NCBI RefSeq assembly: GCF_937616625.2
Contig: NC_065574.1
Coordinates: 3,596,001-3,660,000, forward strand
Length of the DNA stretch: 64,000 nucleotides
Source: Mercurialis annua
Taxonomy: Eukaryota; Streptophyta; Magnoliopsida; Malpighiales; Euphorbiaceae
Direction: 5' to 3'
Both the position numbers and the translations under genes were made by a program. This document shows, piece by piece, positions 36,013 through 47,057 of the stretch. Each line of letters begins with the position of its first letter. The stretch's first letter is position 1. The notes under the pieces were generated by a model. That model was not told the origin of the DNA, searched no databases, and worked only from the letters and a program-made list of their open reading frames with translations.

Positions 36013-36153
36013 TGTTGAGATTTATAAGTTTAGGGTCTTATTAGGTAAAAAGATATAGGGACTTATTAGCAATATTGTAAAGTCTATATATATGCCTAGA
36101 ATGTAAATTAATAGATACAAGAACTAATATCAAAAGAGAGAACAAATTCAAGA
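36013..36153 (+). repeat. Copia 5' LTR (141 bp)
   Basis: It starts TGTTGAGATTTATAAG and ends AACAAATTCAAGA; the limit is set by the matching target duplication and by the primer-binding site directly after. It is identical to 50363-50503. Confidence 0.93.
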
Positions 36154-36166
36154 TGGTATCAAAGCC
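36154..36166 (+). other. Copia primer-binding site
   Basis: TGGTATCAAAGCC directly follows the 5' LTR. It resembles the complement of the 3' end of initiator methionine tRNA (usual TGGTATCAGAGCC), with one change at position 9. Confidence 0.8.
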
Positions 36167-36178
36167 AAAACCCTAGCT

Positions 36179-36296
36179 GCCGCTACAGTGACGCGCTGCT
36201 ACAGTGACACGGCTGCTACAGTGCGCGCGGTTGCTACAGTGCGTGCGACTGCTACAGTGTGCGCGACTGCTACAGTAACGCGGCTGCTACAGTAAA
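36179..36296 (+). repeat. GCTACAGTG repeat in copia leader
   Basis: Seven copies of a 16-18 bp unit with core CTGCTACAGTG followed by a variable GCGCG segment lie between the primer-binding site and the gag start. The unit is GC-rich against an AT-rich background and has no start codon. Confidence 0.85.
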
Positions 36297-36356
36297 AAAA
36301 AAGGGGGGTTCAGTCTCGTACGATTGGTGTGAGAAAATCAGATACGAGTTAGTTCG

Positions 36357-39300
36357 ATGGAAGAAATTCTTAAGAAGCTAGATTCTGCGGATGTGAAGAC
36401 TTTGATTGAGCTCTTGAAGTTGTCGAAAAGCGAGGAGCCAACACGCTCACAACGTGTGAAGTTGGATCTCCCACCTGTAGATCTAAAACTCGATGGACCT
36501 GCCACATACTTGAGCTGGTCGCGTAGGGTCAAAGGGGCTCTAGCAGGAAGGAGCCTTGAGGGCTATCTGACGGGAGATAAGGTAGAGCCGGGAAGAGATA
36601 CTGCCGAGTGGTCAGAGTGGAATGCCACTCACATGTTACTATACACATGGCTGCTCAACTCGATGGTTCCTTCTATTGCTGCCACAGTGGATGGCATTGA
36701 GAGTGTGAAGGACATCTGGGGAAAGTTGAGGAGGACATACGCTGGGGCAGGTAACAACCTGAGGGTGTTTCAGATAAAGCGAGAGATTGATGCTGTTGTT
36801 CAGGGAGATAGGACTGTTCAAGATTATGCCATAGATCTAGAGCGCTTATGGGCAGACTATGACCACTTCTCGCCCATGGCAAGCTGTAATGATCCTGCGT
36901 GCAAGAGTAGAGAGATTTTTGCGCAAGAAAGGACTATGCAATTTCTGAAAAACCTCAACCCAATGTTTGAGCAGAGGAGTGGAGTGTTGCTAGCCCAGAC
37001 AAGGATTCCTCCATTGGAGGAGGCTATTGCAGCCATGATGCAGGAGGAGAGTCGCATCGGATTGCAGGCTGTAACTAATGGACCACCGGGAATTCGATCG
37101 GCATTGGTAGTCTCCAACTCGGGTAACACAAGTGCACAGGGGGAGACCCGCAGGTGCTACAACTGTGGTGAAATAGGTCATCTGAGACCGGCTTGTCCAA
37201 GGCCACCTAAGGAGAGAGAGTCAGGCGGACGTGGACAGTTTGGAGGCCGTGGTCGTGGCCGTGGTGGCCGAAGAGGCGAAAGAGGAGGCTACCGAGCAAA
37301 TCTGACGATAGCAGAGGATGGTGGAGAGACAAGTGTGGCCTTTACCGAAGAGGATGGTCAGCTCTTGGAAATGCTGAAGAAGAAGCAGAGAGCAGCAGGT
37401 GATAAGGACAAAAAGAGTGTGATCGAGGACACATACACCTCGTCTTCATCCAGGGGTAACACTGCTTCTTATGCTCACTCAACTAAAGGTAATTGTGATG
37501 CACATGCTCTTGCCTCTATATCCACTGTAAGATCACCAGAATGGATAGTAGATTCTGGCGCATCTCGGCATGTTTCAGGAACTGCTAGTGAGTTCTCTTC
37601 CTATACTCACTTAGCAGTCCCAGAAAGCATTCAGACCGCTGATGGTACTGCTCAGCCTGTGGTTGGTAAGGGTACTGTGAAGGGTACCAATTCGATGACT
37701 TTGTCCAATGTTCTGCATGCTCCTTCCTTTCCTGTAAACCTTTTATCCATTAGTGCAATTATACTCCAACTGAAATGTGTCGTTTCTTTTGATATTCCTA
37801 AGGTGATCTTTCTAGAGAAGGGGACTGGCCGGAGACTTGGGACTGGCACGTGGCATAGTGGATTATGGTACTTGGATAGAGACGGGATGGACTCAGCCTT
37901 AACATCCATGGTGGAGAGTGCTAGAGTAGAAACATTTGGGAGTAGTGTGGAAGATGTGTTGTTGTTACATCACAAACGCATGGGACATTCTTCTATTAGT
38001 CTGTTGAGTCGATTGTACCCATCTTTATATGAAAAGGCAAATAAGCAAAAACTTGTGTGTGATGCTTGTGAGTTTGGCAAATTTACTAGGAGCTCTTATG
38101 TTAGTTCTGGAAATAGGAGTTCTTTTGCTTTTGATTTGGTACATTCAGATGTTTGGGGACCTTGTTCTACAAGTTCTATGCATGGCTATCGATATTTTGT
38201 GACTTTTATTGATTGTTTTTCTCGTGTTACTTGGTTGTATTTGATGAAAAATAAAAGTGATGTGTTTGGCTGCTTTAAAGACTTTCACAGGGCGATTCAG
38301 ACTCAATACAGTGCAGTAGTGAAGGCATTCCGGTCTGATAATGGGACAGAGTATACCAACAAGGCGTTTGAGGAGTACTTGTCAGTCCAAGGAATACAAC
38401 ATCAAACCACATGTGCATACACTCCGGCACAAAATGGAGTAGCAGAGAGGAAAAATAGGCACCTTTTAGAGGTAGCCCGAAGCATGATGATCTCGATGAA
38501 TGTTCCAAAGCACTTATGGGGACAAGCGGTCTTGACAGCTGCTCAATTGATTAACAGGATGCCCTCAAGAGTATTGGAGTGGCAATCTCCTTGTGAGCTG
38601 TTGAAAGGAGATAATGGCGGAATCCTTCCATTGAAGGTATTTGGTTGTGTATGTTTTGTGAAGGACAACAGACCATCGGTAGGAAAGTTGGATCCAAGAG
38701 CTGTGAAGTGCGTTTTTGTGGGCTATTCGGCTACCCAGAAGGGGTATGTTTGTTGGAGTCCAATAGAGAAAAGATTGTTTGTGAGTATGGATGTAAATTT
38801 TAGAGAATTTGAACCATATTACACCTCGGAGGTGACCTCGCCCTTTGGAGACTCGCCAGATACTACGTGTATGAGGCGAGAGGGGGAGAGTACTGACCAT
38901 GGGAGATTAATACATGTGGGAACGATACCTTGTCCTGTTTTGAGGAAAGAACCCTCTGTGGAGCCGGAAAATGAGAAGACTGAATTCAGAGGTGAGGAGA
39001 TTGATAAGGAGATTGAATCCAGAGGTGGTGAGGTTCGAAATCAGGGGGAGTTGAGGGTGTATACAAGAAGGAGAAAACAAGATGAGGAAGCACTCGTACC
39101 CGCAAGTCCCTTGTCCCGGTCTTCCTCGACTCTTGAGACACCTACACCTACATCAGACTCTGATCATTCAGGTGATATCATTCCTCTCCCTTCCTCTCCT
39201 AATCCAATTACTTTGAGGAGGTCCTCTCGCAACAATGCGGGACTCCCTCCAAATCGCTTTGGTTATGACATTGCTCATTTTGTCTCATACCCTAACATAT

Positions 39301-39760
39301 CACCTATATATGGAGCATTCATTGCATCATTGGACATTGTCTCTATACCCAAGTGTTGGCAGGTAGCTAAGGAAGATCCAAAGTGGAAAACAGCCATGCA
39401 AGAAGAACTTGGGGCACTTGATAAAAACAGAACATGGGAGATAGTACCTCTACCAGCAGGGAAAAAGATAGTTGGGTGCAAGTGGGTCTTCACTGTGAAG
39501 CAGAGCCCAGAAGGGCGAATTGAGCGCTACAAGGCACGGTTAGTGGCGAAAGGATATAGTCAGACATACGGAATCGACTATGATGAGACTTTTGCACCAG
39601 TGGCTAAAATAAGTACAGTAAGGACGCTTGTCTCCTTAGCCGTGAATGGTGGGTGGAAGCTGCACCAACTTGACGTGAAGAATGCCTTTCTCCACGGTGA
39701 TTTGCTTCAGGAGGTGTACATGGAAATACCACCAGGTTTCGACACAAATCAGACGGTTGG
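36357..39760 (+). pseudogene. Copia gag-pol, 5' part
   Basis: The open frame starts at 36357 and runs to the gypsy insertion, about 1134 codons. In order: gag (residues about 35-240), CCHC zinc knuckle CYNCGEIGHLRPAC (267-280), Gly/Arg-rich linker, protease with the DSGAS active site (about 399-403), the HHCC integrase zinc finger and DDE integrase core (about 535-750, including VHSDVWGP and SDNGTEY), then the start of reverse transcriptase (WVFTVKQSPEGRIERYKARL, LHQLDVKNAFLHG). The insertion interrupts the RT domain inside a codon; beyond 39760 the frame runs into LTR sequence and stops after a few residues. The remainder is at 49241-50355. Confidence 0.92.
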
Positions 39761-41964
39761 TGTCACGACCCAATCTCAGGGCCGAGACCGGCGCTAGGGA
39801 ATGGGAGTGGTTGCTCCGAAACCCGTAGCAAGCCTAAAAACGTAAAATAATTTTTCGCAATTCTAAATGTAAACGTCATGCATGACATAAGCAAACACGT
39901 GTCATACAGAAGCACATATGCCAGGCACACATATCCTCTGGCAGTCACCACATATAAATAACGCAGCAAGCGTAAAACGTTTAAAACTTTAAAACGTTAG
40001 AGTAATATTTACAGAAAACTATATATAACAGCTGACTCACAAAATACTTATCTACTGCAGCTCTAAGAGTAAAGTACTGTTTCTTTACATATTCAAAATA
40101 CAGACTTCTGGAAGTAGGATAGAAGTCCGTTGCTTCAAAGCGTCTTTATCCTGAAAGGAAATCTGTGAGGGGTCAGTATATTGGGATATACTGAGTTAGT
40201 TCATACATTTACTAGTAAGTATTCAAATAAAACGTAAAATCGCAATCAATCATATGCGGCCAAGTATAAGATCCGATTGAAACCTTAATCCTCAAACATA
40301 CTAATAATCAATCTATCAATCCAATCATAAATATCAATTGCGAGTCCAACTCGCTGGTGGCCCAGCCACTAGATACGGGGACTTCCAGGCTACACCGTAG
40401 CCGAGTTCACTCTGCGTATCTAAATCATAACCCAATCGTAAATTTCATATTCATCATCAGCTCCCAGCTGAATCATATCAAAACTGGTGATCACACAGTC
40501 CTATTGTCGCCCAATAGGTAGCACGTTCCATCGGATCAATACTGGTTTCAAATCAAACATATGCAATTCATAAAAAGAATTCGCATACCAAACATGAAAT
40601 TCAAACACAAAGTAATATAAAATAATTGCTTAAATACTTTAAAAGCAAATCGTATAAACTCACAGAAAACGCTTATCCAAAAATACGTCGGGGCTTTAGA
40701 ACGTCAAGCTTCCCGAACTCCTGGTCCAGCTCCTTCTTGCCTTGCTGGATCTAAAACAAATTTCAAAACATTTGACTCACATCAGAATCCTATTCTAAGA
40801 TTGACTCTAGACTCGAGATTCAATATGTTTTTCTTTATTAATCGTCGTGCTTCTCACGTATATTCCGATAAACGGTATCAAACTCGTTTATGGATAAAAT
40901 ATCACTTTTAACTTCATTAGGTTAATGTCTCACATTAATCAATTACTAACCCATTTCACGTCTCGATATGCGCGTATAAAATTTCTCGAAGAACTAGGTC
41001 GATAGACGAAAACACTGTGCGTACGCACGTCTGCCTGTGCGATTGCACAGGGGACTGTGCGTCTGCACGGTGTGACTGTGCGTTCGCACAGTCCTAGCAG
41101 ACTGTGCGTTCGCACAGTCCATGACTGTGCGTTCGCACAGTCACCTGACTGTGCGTTCGCACAGTTGACTGTGCGTTCGCACAGTCCATTGACTGTGCGT
41201 TCGCACAGTCCTGCTGTGCGTTCGCACAGCTCGGCTGTGGGACGCACAGCCACGGGCTTTTGCCCGGAAATCGTTTTCCGACGTGCTCCACCGTGCCAAA
41301 ACGCTCAAAACGTAACTAAAACGCTATTTCTAACTTCAAAACACCCAAATACGATCCTATAATCGAATAAACGATAAAATCGTTTCGTGGCCTAAAACTT
41401 TGAATCAATATAACTCAAAATATAATCAACGAAACGGTAAAACGTCAAGCTTACCGTGATTCGCCTCGTGAATACGATCAATTCGAGTTATTAAACGTCG
41501 AAAATGGACGAGAAACGGAATCGAGCGACGGAAACGTACGTTATCGCCGTTTATGATCGAAAGAAATGGAAAGGAGATGAAGTCTGGATGGTTCCTTCAT
41601 CTGAAGGGTTTTTATATATATATCTGGCTAACTTGCACTTTGGTCCTTGAAACTTTTCAAAAGTTTCAATTTAGTCCAAAACCTATTCGCGTCCAAATTT
41701 TAAACAGTCTCCGATTGACTTGAAACTTTTACCATAAATACTATAAATTATTTCGCGGACTTTGGCGAAATAAAATTCCTTACGGGATTTATAAATTATT
41801 TTATATAAATTTCTGAAGTTAAATCCCCAAATCCCGTTATTTAACTTATTAAAATTTATTCAAATTTCCCGATATAATTAAATTAAATTCTTCTTAATTT
41901 AATTTATCGGAAATCACGACACGTGGCACGACGTAATTATCTTAAAATATTTTGGGGTATTACA
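39761..41964 (-). repeat. Gypsy 3' LTR (2204 bp)
   Basis: Read on the minus strand it starts TGTAATACCCC at 41964 and ends GGTCGTGACA at 39761. It carries one more 26-bp hairpin unit than the 5' LTR. Confidence 0.95.
41013..41251. repeat. Hairpin array in 3' LTR (ACTGTGCG type)
   Basis: Six exact copies of ACTGTGCGTTCGCACAGT lie at about 41074, 41100, 41123, 41148, 41168 and 41191, with degenerate copies on both sides. Each is an 8-bp-arm inverted repeat around TT. Confidence 0.92.
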
Positions 41965-44900
41965 TTCACCCCCCCTTAAAATAAATTCGTCCTCGAATTT
42001 AAAAGTTAGCCACGTACCTTGCGTAAATAGATATGGGTACTTCTGCCTCATATCCTCTTCTGTCTCCCACGTGCACTCTTCTATGGACTGACTCCTCCAA
42101 AGAACTTTCACCATCGGGATTCTCTTGGTCCGCAATTGTCGTATCTGGGTATCGACAATCTGCACTGGCCGTTCTTCGTATGTTAGCTCTTCGCTCACGT
42201 CTACCGCTTGCGGTTGAATTATTCGAGAAGGGTCTGGTACATATTTCCTAAGCATGGAAATATGAAAGACAGGATGAACTTGCGACATCTCCTGTGGCAA
42301 GTCTAGCTTATAGGCAACTGAGCCTATACGCTCCACAATCTGATATGGTCCGACATATCTCGGAGCCAATTTACCCTTCTTTCCGAAACGAATTACTCCC
42401 TTCATCGGTGACACTTTGAGAAACACGTAGTCTCCGAGCTGAAATTCGATATCCTTCCTCTTGGGGTCCGCGTAACTCTTCTGTCGACTGGAAGCAGTAT
42501 TCAAACGCTGCTTTATCAACGGAACTTTTTCTGACGTAATCTGGATGATCTCTGCTCCAGTGAGCTTTCGTTCACCGACTTCGTCCCAACAAATAGGAGA
42601 TCGACATTTTCGCCCATACAATGCTTCGTAAGGAGCCATCTCGATGCTTGAATGATAGCTGTTGTTGTAGGCAAACTCGACTAGGGGTAGGTACGTATCC
42701 CAACTACCTCCAAAGTCTAATACGCAAAGTCGAAGCATATCTTCTAACGTTTGAATCGTCCGTTCAGACTGACCGTCTGTCTGAGGGTGAAACGCAGTGC
42801 TGAAATTCAATCGCGTTCCCAGCGCGTCTTGTAAGCTCTTCCAGAAATGAGAGGTAAATACGGAACCTCTGTCGGAAACGATTGACACGGGAACTCCGTG
42901 TAGGCTCACAATCTTAGTGATATAAATCTCCGCTAACTTTGCTGCAGAATAAGTCGTCTTAATAGGAATGAAGTGCGCTGACTTCGTCAAACGATCCACG
43001 ATTACCCAAATAGAGTCAAAACCTTTCTGTGTCTTGGGTAGTCCGATTACGAAATCCATCGTGATCTGCTCCCACTTCCACTCCGGAATGGGTAATGGTT
43101 GAAGAAATCCGTAAGGCCGTTGATGCTCCAACTTGACTTGTTGACAAGTCGGGCATTTCGCCACGAACTCTGCGATATCCTTCTTCATTCCGCTCCACCA
43201 ATACGTTGATTTGATGTCATGGTACATCTTCGTGGAACCAGGATGAACGCTATAAATCGTTCCATGAGTCTCTTCCATGATCTTCTGTCTTAAGTCTTCC
43301 ACATCTGGAACGCACATTCGACTGCCGTATTTCAAGATTCCGTTGACGATACTGAAATCTTGACTTTTTCCTTGTTGAACTTCCTCGATTAGATGCGTCA
43401 ATTGAGGGTCGTCTGCTTGCAACTCTTTGATCTGATCAATCAACGTCGATCGTACCGTTAACTGAGCCATTAGGTTTCCGAGAGATGAGATCTCGAACTC
43501 CACTCCTTGGCTAAACATCGTATGTATCTCGTTGATTAATGGCCTCCGCCATGTCGTTGTAACGTGCGCGAGACTTCCAGCTGACTTCCTGCTTAAGGCA
43601 TCTGCCACTACGTTGGCCTTGCCTGGATGGTATTGTATCGTGCAGTCGTAATCTTTCAGTAGCTCCATCCATCTCCGCTGTCTGAGGTTTAACTCTCGTT
43701 GGTCAAAAATGTACTTGAGACTCTTATGATCTGTAAAGATTTCGCACGTAGCGCCGTACAAATAATGTCTCCAAATCTTTAATGCAAAAATCACCGCTGC
43801 TAGCTCTAGATCATGCGTGGGATAGTTCGTTTCGTGCTTCTTGAGCTGTCGCGAAGCGTATGCAATCACTCGACCGTGTTGCATAAGGACACATCCTAGT
43901 CCAACTCTTGACGCGTCACAGTAAACTGTGAATCCTTCCGTTCCTTCTGGTAACGTTAGGACTGGTGCCGTCGTTAAACACTCCTTCAATTTCAGAAAAC
44001 TGAGTTCACACTGGTCCGTCCAGTTGAATTTCACGTTCTTCTGAGTTAACTTCGTCAAAGGTACAGCGATCTTCGAAAAGTCCTGTACAAATCGTCTATA
44101 ATATCCCGCTAAACCAAGGAAGCTTCTAACTTCCGTAACTGATTCAGGTCGTTTCCATTCTATCACAGCTTCAATCTTCTTTGGGTCAACCTTAATGCCG
44201 CTTTGTGAAACCACATGACCTAAGAAAGCCACTTCCGTTAGCCAAAATTCACATTTAGAGAATTTGGCGTAAAGCTGATGCTCTCTTAGCGTCTGTAGTA
44301 CCATCCGCAAATGTTGTGCGTGCTCTTCTTTTGTACTCGAATAGATTAAAATGTCGTCGATGAACACGATCACGAACTGATCCAAGTACGGTTTGAATAT
44401 TCTATTCATCAAATCCATGAAGGCTGCTGGGGCGTTCGTCAATCCGAATGACATAACGAGGAATTCGTAATGTCCATATCGAGTTCGGAAAGCAGTCTTC
44501 TGAACATCGTCATCGCGAATCTTTAGCTGATGATAACCTGATCTCAAATCAATCTTGGAAAAGTATTTCGCTCCTTGTAACTGGTCGAACAAATCGTCGA
44601 TCCTAGGTAACGGATACTTATTCTTAATCGTCACCTTGTTCAGCTGTCGATAATCGATACATAGTCGAAGCGATCCATCCTTCTTTTTCACAAATAGCAC
44701 TGGTGCACCCCATGGGGATACACTCGGTCTGATGAAACCACGATCAAACAACTCTTCTAGCTGATCCTTAAGTTCCTTGAGCTCTGCTGGCGCCATTCGA
44801 TAAGGTGGTATCGATATTGGCTTCGTGCCAGGAGCCAATTCGATACAGAACTCAATCTCGCGGTCTGGGGGTAATCCAGGTAATTCTTCTGGAAAAACGT

Positions 44901-46812
44901 CTGTATACTCTGACACAACTGGCACGTCACTTAAATTTATACTTTTCTTCTCTGTGTCTCGTACTATCGCTAAAAATCCTTGACATCCCTTCTTCAACAT
45001 ACTACAAGCTTTAATAGCTGAAATGATACTTGCAGAAGATTCCATTCTATCACCCTGAATTGAAACTGCTTCAATTCCAGGCGTGTTAAACGTCACCGTC
45101 TTCTTTCGACAATCCACATTGGCGTAGTGCTGAGCTAGCCAATCCATTCCTAATATGACATCAAAAGCTAATACTTCGAGTAAAATCAAGTCAACTAACA
45201 AATCTCGTCCTTGAACTCTCACAGGACAGGACGGATAAACGATACTAACTTCCACACTCTCGCCAACTGGGGTAGCTACAGATAAAGGGTTCCTAAGATA
45301 CGCTGGTTGCACTCCTAACTTACTAGCAAAACTAGGTGAAACAAACGAATGCGTAGCGCCCGGATCAAATAAAATTAGAGCGTCTTGAGAAGCGATAGAA
45401 AAGGTACCTTGCACCACCGCATTGGAAGCCTGAGCCTCCTGAGGATTCAGTGCAAAGACTCTGGCCTGACTCCCGCCAGCCTGCGAAGTCTGACCAGTAC
45501 CGCGTCCTCCGCCATTTCTTCCTCCACGATTTCCATAGCCACGGCCTCTCTGGCCAGTGAAGGTACTTCCTGTCTGATCGTATCCTGACGCTATCTGCTG
45601 CGCAGTTCTCTGCTGTTGATAGGAAGGTTGTACTACAGTAGTCATCGAACCTTGGGGCATCTGCCTTGGACAATCTCTAGCAAAATGGCCCCGTTGACCA
45701 CAGTTAAAACATGCTCCACTAGCAGTGTAACACGCGCCATAGTGCCTCCTATTACAGTTCAGACATATGGGAACTCCGCCTCCCATGCCACTCATCGATC
45801 TGGCACTAAATCCAGTGCCTGAAGTACTGACTCCAGTTCCATATCGAGCTCTCTTATTTCTCTGCTGACGTGATGGAGGTCGAGAATAATTCCCAGCATA
45901 TGATCGGGTAGGTGCGCTCTGTACGCTACGAAACGTATTATCTCTCACAAGTGCAACATTGGAAGGGTCAGGAATTCTTCCAAAACGAATCAGAGAAACT
46001 TCCATTTGCCTAGCACTATCAATCAGTTGCACTAGGGTTCTTCCGATATCAGACGTCAGACTCACAAATTCAGCTCCTAGACCCTCTACAAACCTCGAGT
46101 TCACTCTGACTGGGTCTGTAATCAGGTCTGGTGCAAACCTACTCACCCTGGTAAACTCCGTCACATACTCTTGCACAGACCGATTGCCTCTACTCAGGGT
46201 CAACCACTGGCTACGATAACTCTCTGTCACTGCATATGGTAAAAAGTATTCCCTAAAGTGGTTTGCAAATTCAGCCCAGGTCATAGTATCCATGGTTGGC
46301 TGAATATGCTGCTGAAACCAATCTTTCGCGGGTCCTTTCAATGACATTTCCACCATAATGATGGTCTGTCTCTCATTAGCTTGCAGGCGTCGAGCATTAC
46401 GTTCTACTTCTTCGAGGAAATCGAGAGCATCACCTGTACTGTCAAATTTAGTTGGCTTAAGGCGCATATAAGCCAAAACGATATCTCGATCAGTGAAAGC
46501 CACATTGCGTAACTGTTGCTGCTGTAGCTGCTCACGATGCATATTCTGTACCTCAGCCTGATTGGCTTGCATAGCCACAATTCCCGTAAGAAACTGATTC
46601 AGATCAAAACCCACAACATTAGGTTGCTGGGCTTGCGCTTGCACTCCAGGTGCCTGCGCCTGGGCCTCTTGGCCACCACCTCCTCCCTGAACAGAAGACT
46701 CATCTTGAGCTTCTGGATGGACGTCATGCGCCCCTTCTATAGCATTACGTGCTGCAGCGGCAGCTCGCTCTACTTCTTGTCGTTGGTCAGACATCCTGAC
46801 CAAGACAAACAA
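41914..46812 (-). CDS. Ty3/gypsy gag-pol polyprotein
   Basis: A single 1632-codon frame; the likely true start is Met7 at 46794 (MSDQRQEVE). Domains in order: Gln/Ala-rich N-terminus, retrotransposon gag (about 110-280), zinc knuckle [14 protein letters not shown] (368-381), aspartic protease with DPGATHSF (about 483-490; Pro replaces the usual Ser or Thr, a variant I believe recurs in plant gypsy elements), reverse transcriptase (about 690-870, catalytic FIDD 817-820), RNase H (about 962-1070), integrase zinc finger (H1190, C1220, C1223), integrase core (D1253, D1314, E1350), a GPY-type motif (about 1488) and a chromodomain-like tail (about 1545-1596). The frame runs through the polypurine tract and stops 51 bp into the 3' LTR. 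No stop or frameshift interrupts it. Confidence 0.95.
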   Translation of the reverse strand: MFVLVRMSDQRQEVERAAAAARNAIEGAHDVHPEAQDESSVQGGGGGQEAQAQAPGVQAQAQQPNVVGFDLNQFLTGIVAMQANQAEVQNMHREQLQQQQLRNVAFTDRDIVLAYMRLKPTKFDSTGDALDFLEEVERNARRLQANERQTIIMVEMSLKGPAKDWFQQHIQPTMDTMTWAEFANHFREYFLPYAVTESYRSQWLTLSRGNRSVQEYVTEFTRVSRFAPDLITDPVRVNSRFVEGLGAEFVSLTSDIGRTLVQLIDSARQMEVSLIRFGRIPDPSNVALVRDNTFRSVQSAPTRSYAGNYSRPPSRQQRNKRARYGTGVSTSGTGFSARSMSGMGGGVPICLNCNRRHYGACYTASGACFNCGQRGHFARDCPRQMPQGSMTTVVQPSYQQQRTAQQIASGYDQTGSTFTGQRGRGYGNRGGRNGGGRGTGQTSQAGGSQARVFALNPQEAQASNAVVQGTFSIASQDALILFDPGATHSFVSPSFASKLGVQPAYLRNPLSVATPVGESVEVSIVYPSCPVRVQGRDLLVDLILLEVLAFDVILGMDWLAQHYANVDCRKKTVTFNTPGIEAVSIQGDRMESSASIISAIKACSMLKKGCQGFLAIVRDTEKKSINLSDVPVVSEYTDVFPEELPGLPPDREIEFCIELAPGTKPISIPPYRMAPAELKELKDQLEELFDRGFIRPSVSPWGAPVLFVKKKDGSLRLCIDYRQLNKVTIKNKYPLPRIDDLFDQLQGAKYFSKIDLRSGYHQLKIRDDDVQKTAFRTRYGHYEFLVMSFGLTNAPAAFMDLMNRIFKPYLDQFVIVFIDDILIYSSTKEEHAQHLRMVLQTLREHQLYAKFSKCEFWLTEVAFLGHVVSQSGIKVDPKKIEAVIEWKRPESVTEVRSFLGLAGYYRRFVQDFSKIAVPLTKLTQKNVKFNWTDQCELSFLKLKECLTTAPVLTLPEGTEGFTVYCDASRVGLGCVLMQHGRVIAYASRQLKKHETNYPTHDLELAAVIFALKIWRHYLYGATCEIFTDHKSLKYIFDQRELNLRQRRWMELLKDYDCTIQYHPGKANVVADALSRKSAGSLAHVTTTWRRPLINEIHTMFSQGVEFEISSLGNLMAQLTVRSTLIDQIKELQADDPQLTHLIEEVQQGKSQDFSIVNGILKYGSRMCVPDVEDLRQKIMEETHGTIYSVHPGSTKMYHDIKSTYWWSGMKKDIAEFVAKCPTCQQVKLEHQRPYGFLQPLPIPEWKWEQITMDFVIGLPKTQKGFDSIWVIVDRLTKSAHFIPIKTTYSAAKLAEIYITKIVSLHGVPVSIVSDRGSVFTSHFWKSLQDALGTRLNFSTAFHPQTDGQSERTIQTLEDMLRLCVLDFGGSWDTYLPLVEFAYNNSYHSSIEMAPYEALYGRKCRSPICWDEVGERKLTGAEIIQITSEKVPLIKQRLNTASSRQKSYADPKRKDIEFQLGDYVFLKVSPMKGVIRFGKKGKLAPRYVGPYQIVERIGSVAYKLDLPQEMSQVHPVFHISMLRKYVPDPSRIIQPQAVDVSEELTYEERPVQIVDTQIRQLRTKRIPMVKVLWRSQSIEECTWETEEDMRQKYPYLFTQGTWLTFKFEDEFILRGGECNTPKYFKIITSCHVS
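41965..41980 (-). other. Gypsy polypurine tract
   Basis: The minus strand reads TTAAGGGGGGGTGAA immediately before the 3' LTR start. It primes plus-strand DNA synthesis. Confidence 0.88.
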
Positions 46813-47035
46813 CGTTACTTAGCCACATAATCACATATTATCGCAAACGCATACCGTAATAAACGCGCATCTCATCACAAGCGAACACACACATAAGACA
46901 GACTCACATCCTAGAGGGAAAGCTGAAAGTTTGAAAATCAAACGAATACGTAACAAAGACAAGACTCGAGTCCTATGTGCTGCAGTAGAATCCTATAAAA
47001 ATCAATCACTCTACTAACATAAGCAATGGTAACTG

Positions 47036-47054
47036 GACCATGCTCTGATACCAA
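47036..47054 (-). other. Gypsy primer-binding site
   Basis: The minus strand reads TTGGTATCAGAGCATGGTC, complementary to the 3' end of initiator methionine tRNA, a few bases inside the 5' LTR. Confidence 0.9.
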
Positions 47055-47057
47055 CTT

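Noticed and set aside
40939..41362. Frames on both strands reading CERTV/CANAQ-type repeats
   Set aside because: Produced by translating the palindromic LTR array; present in both LTRs and in both directions.
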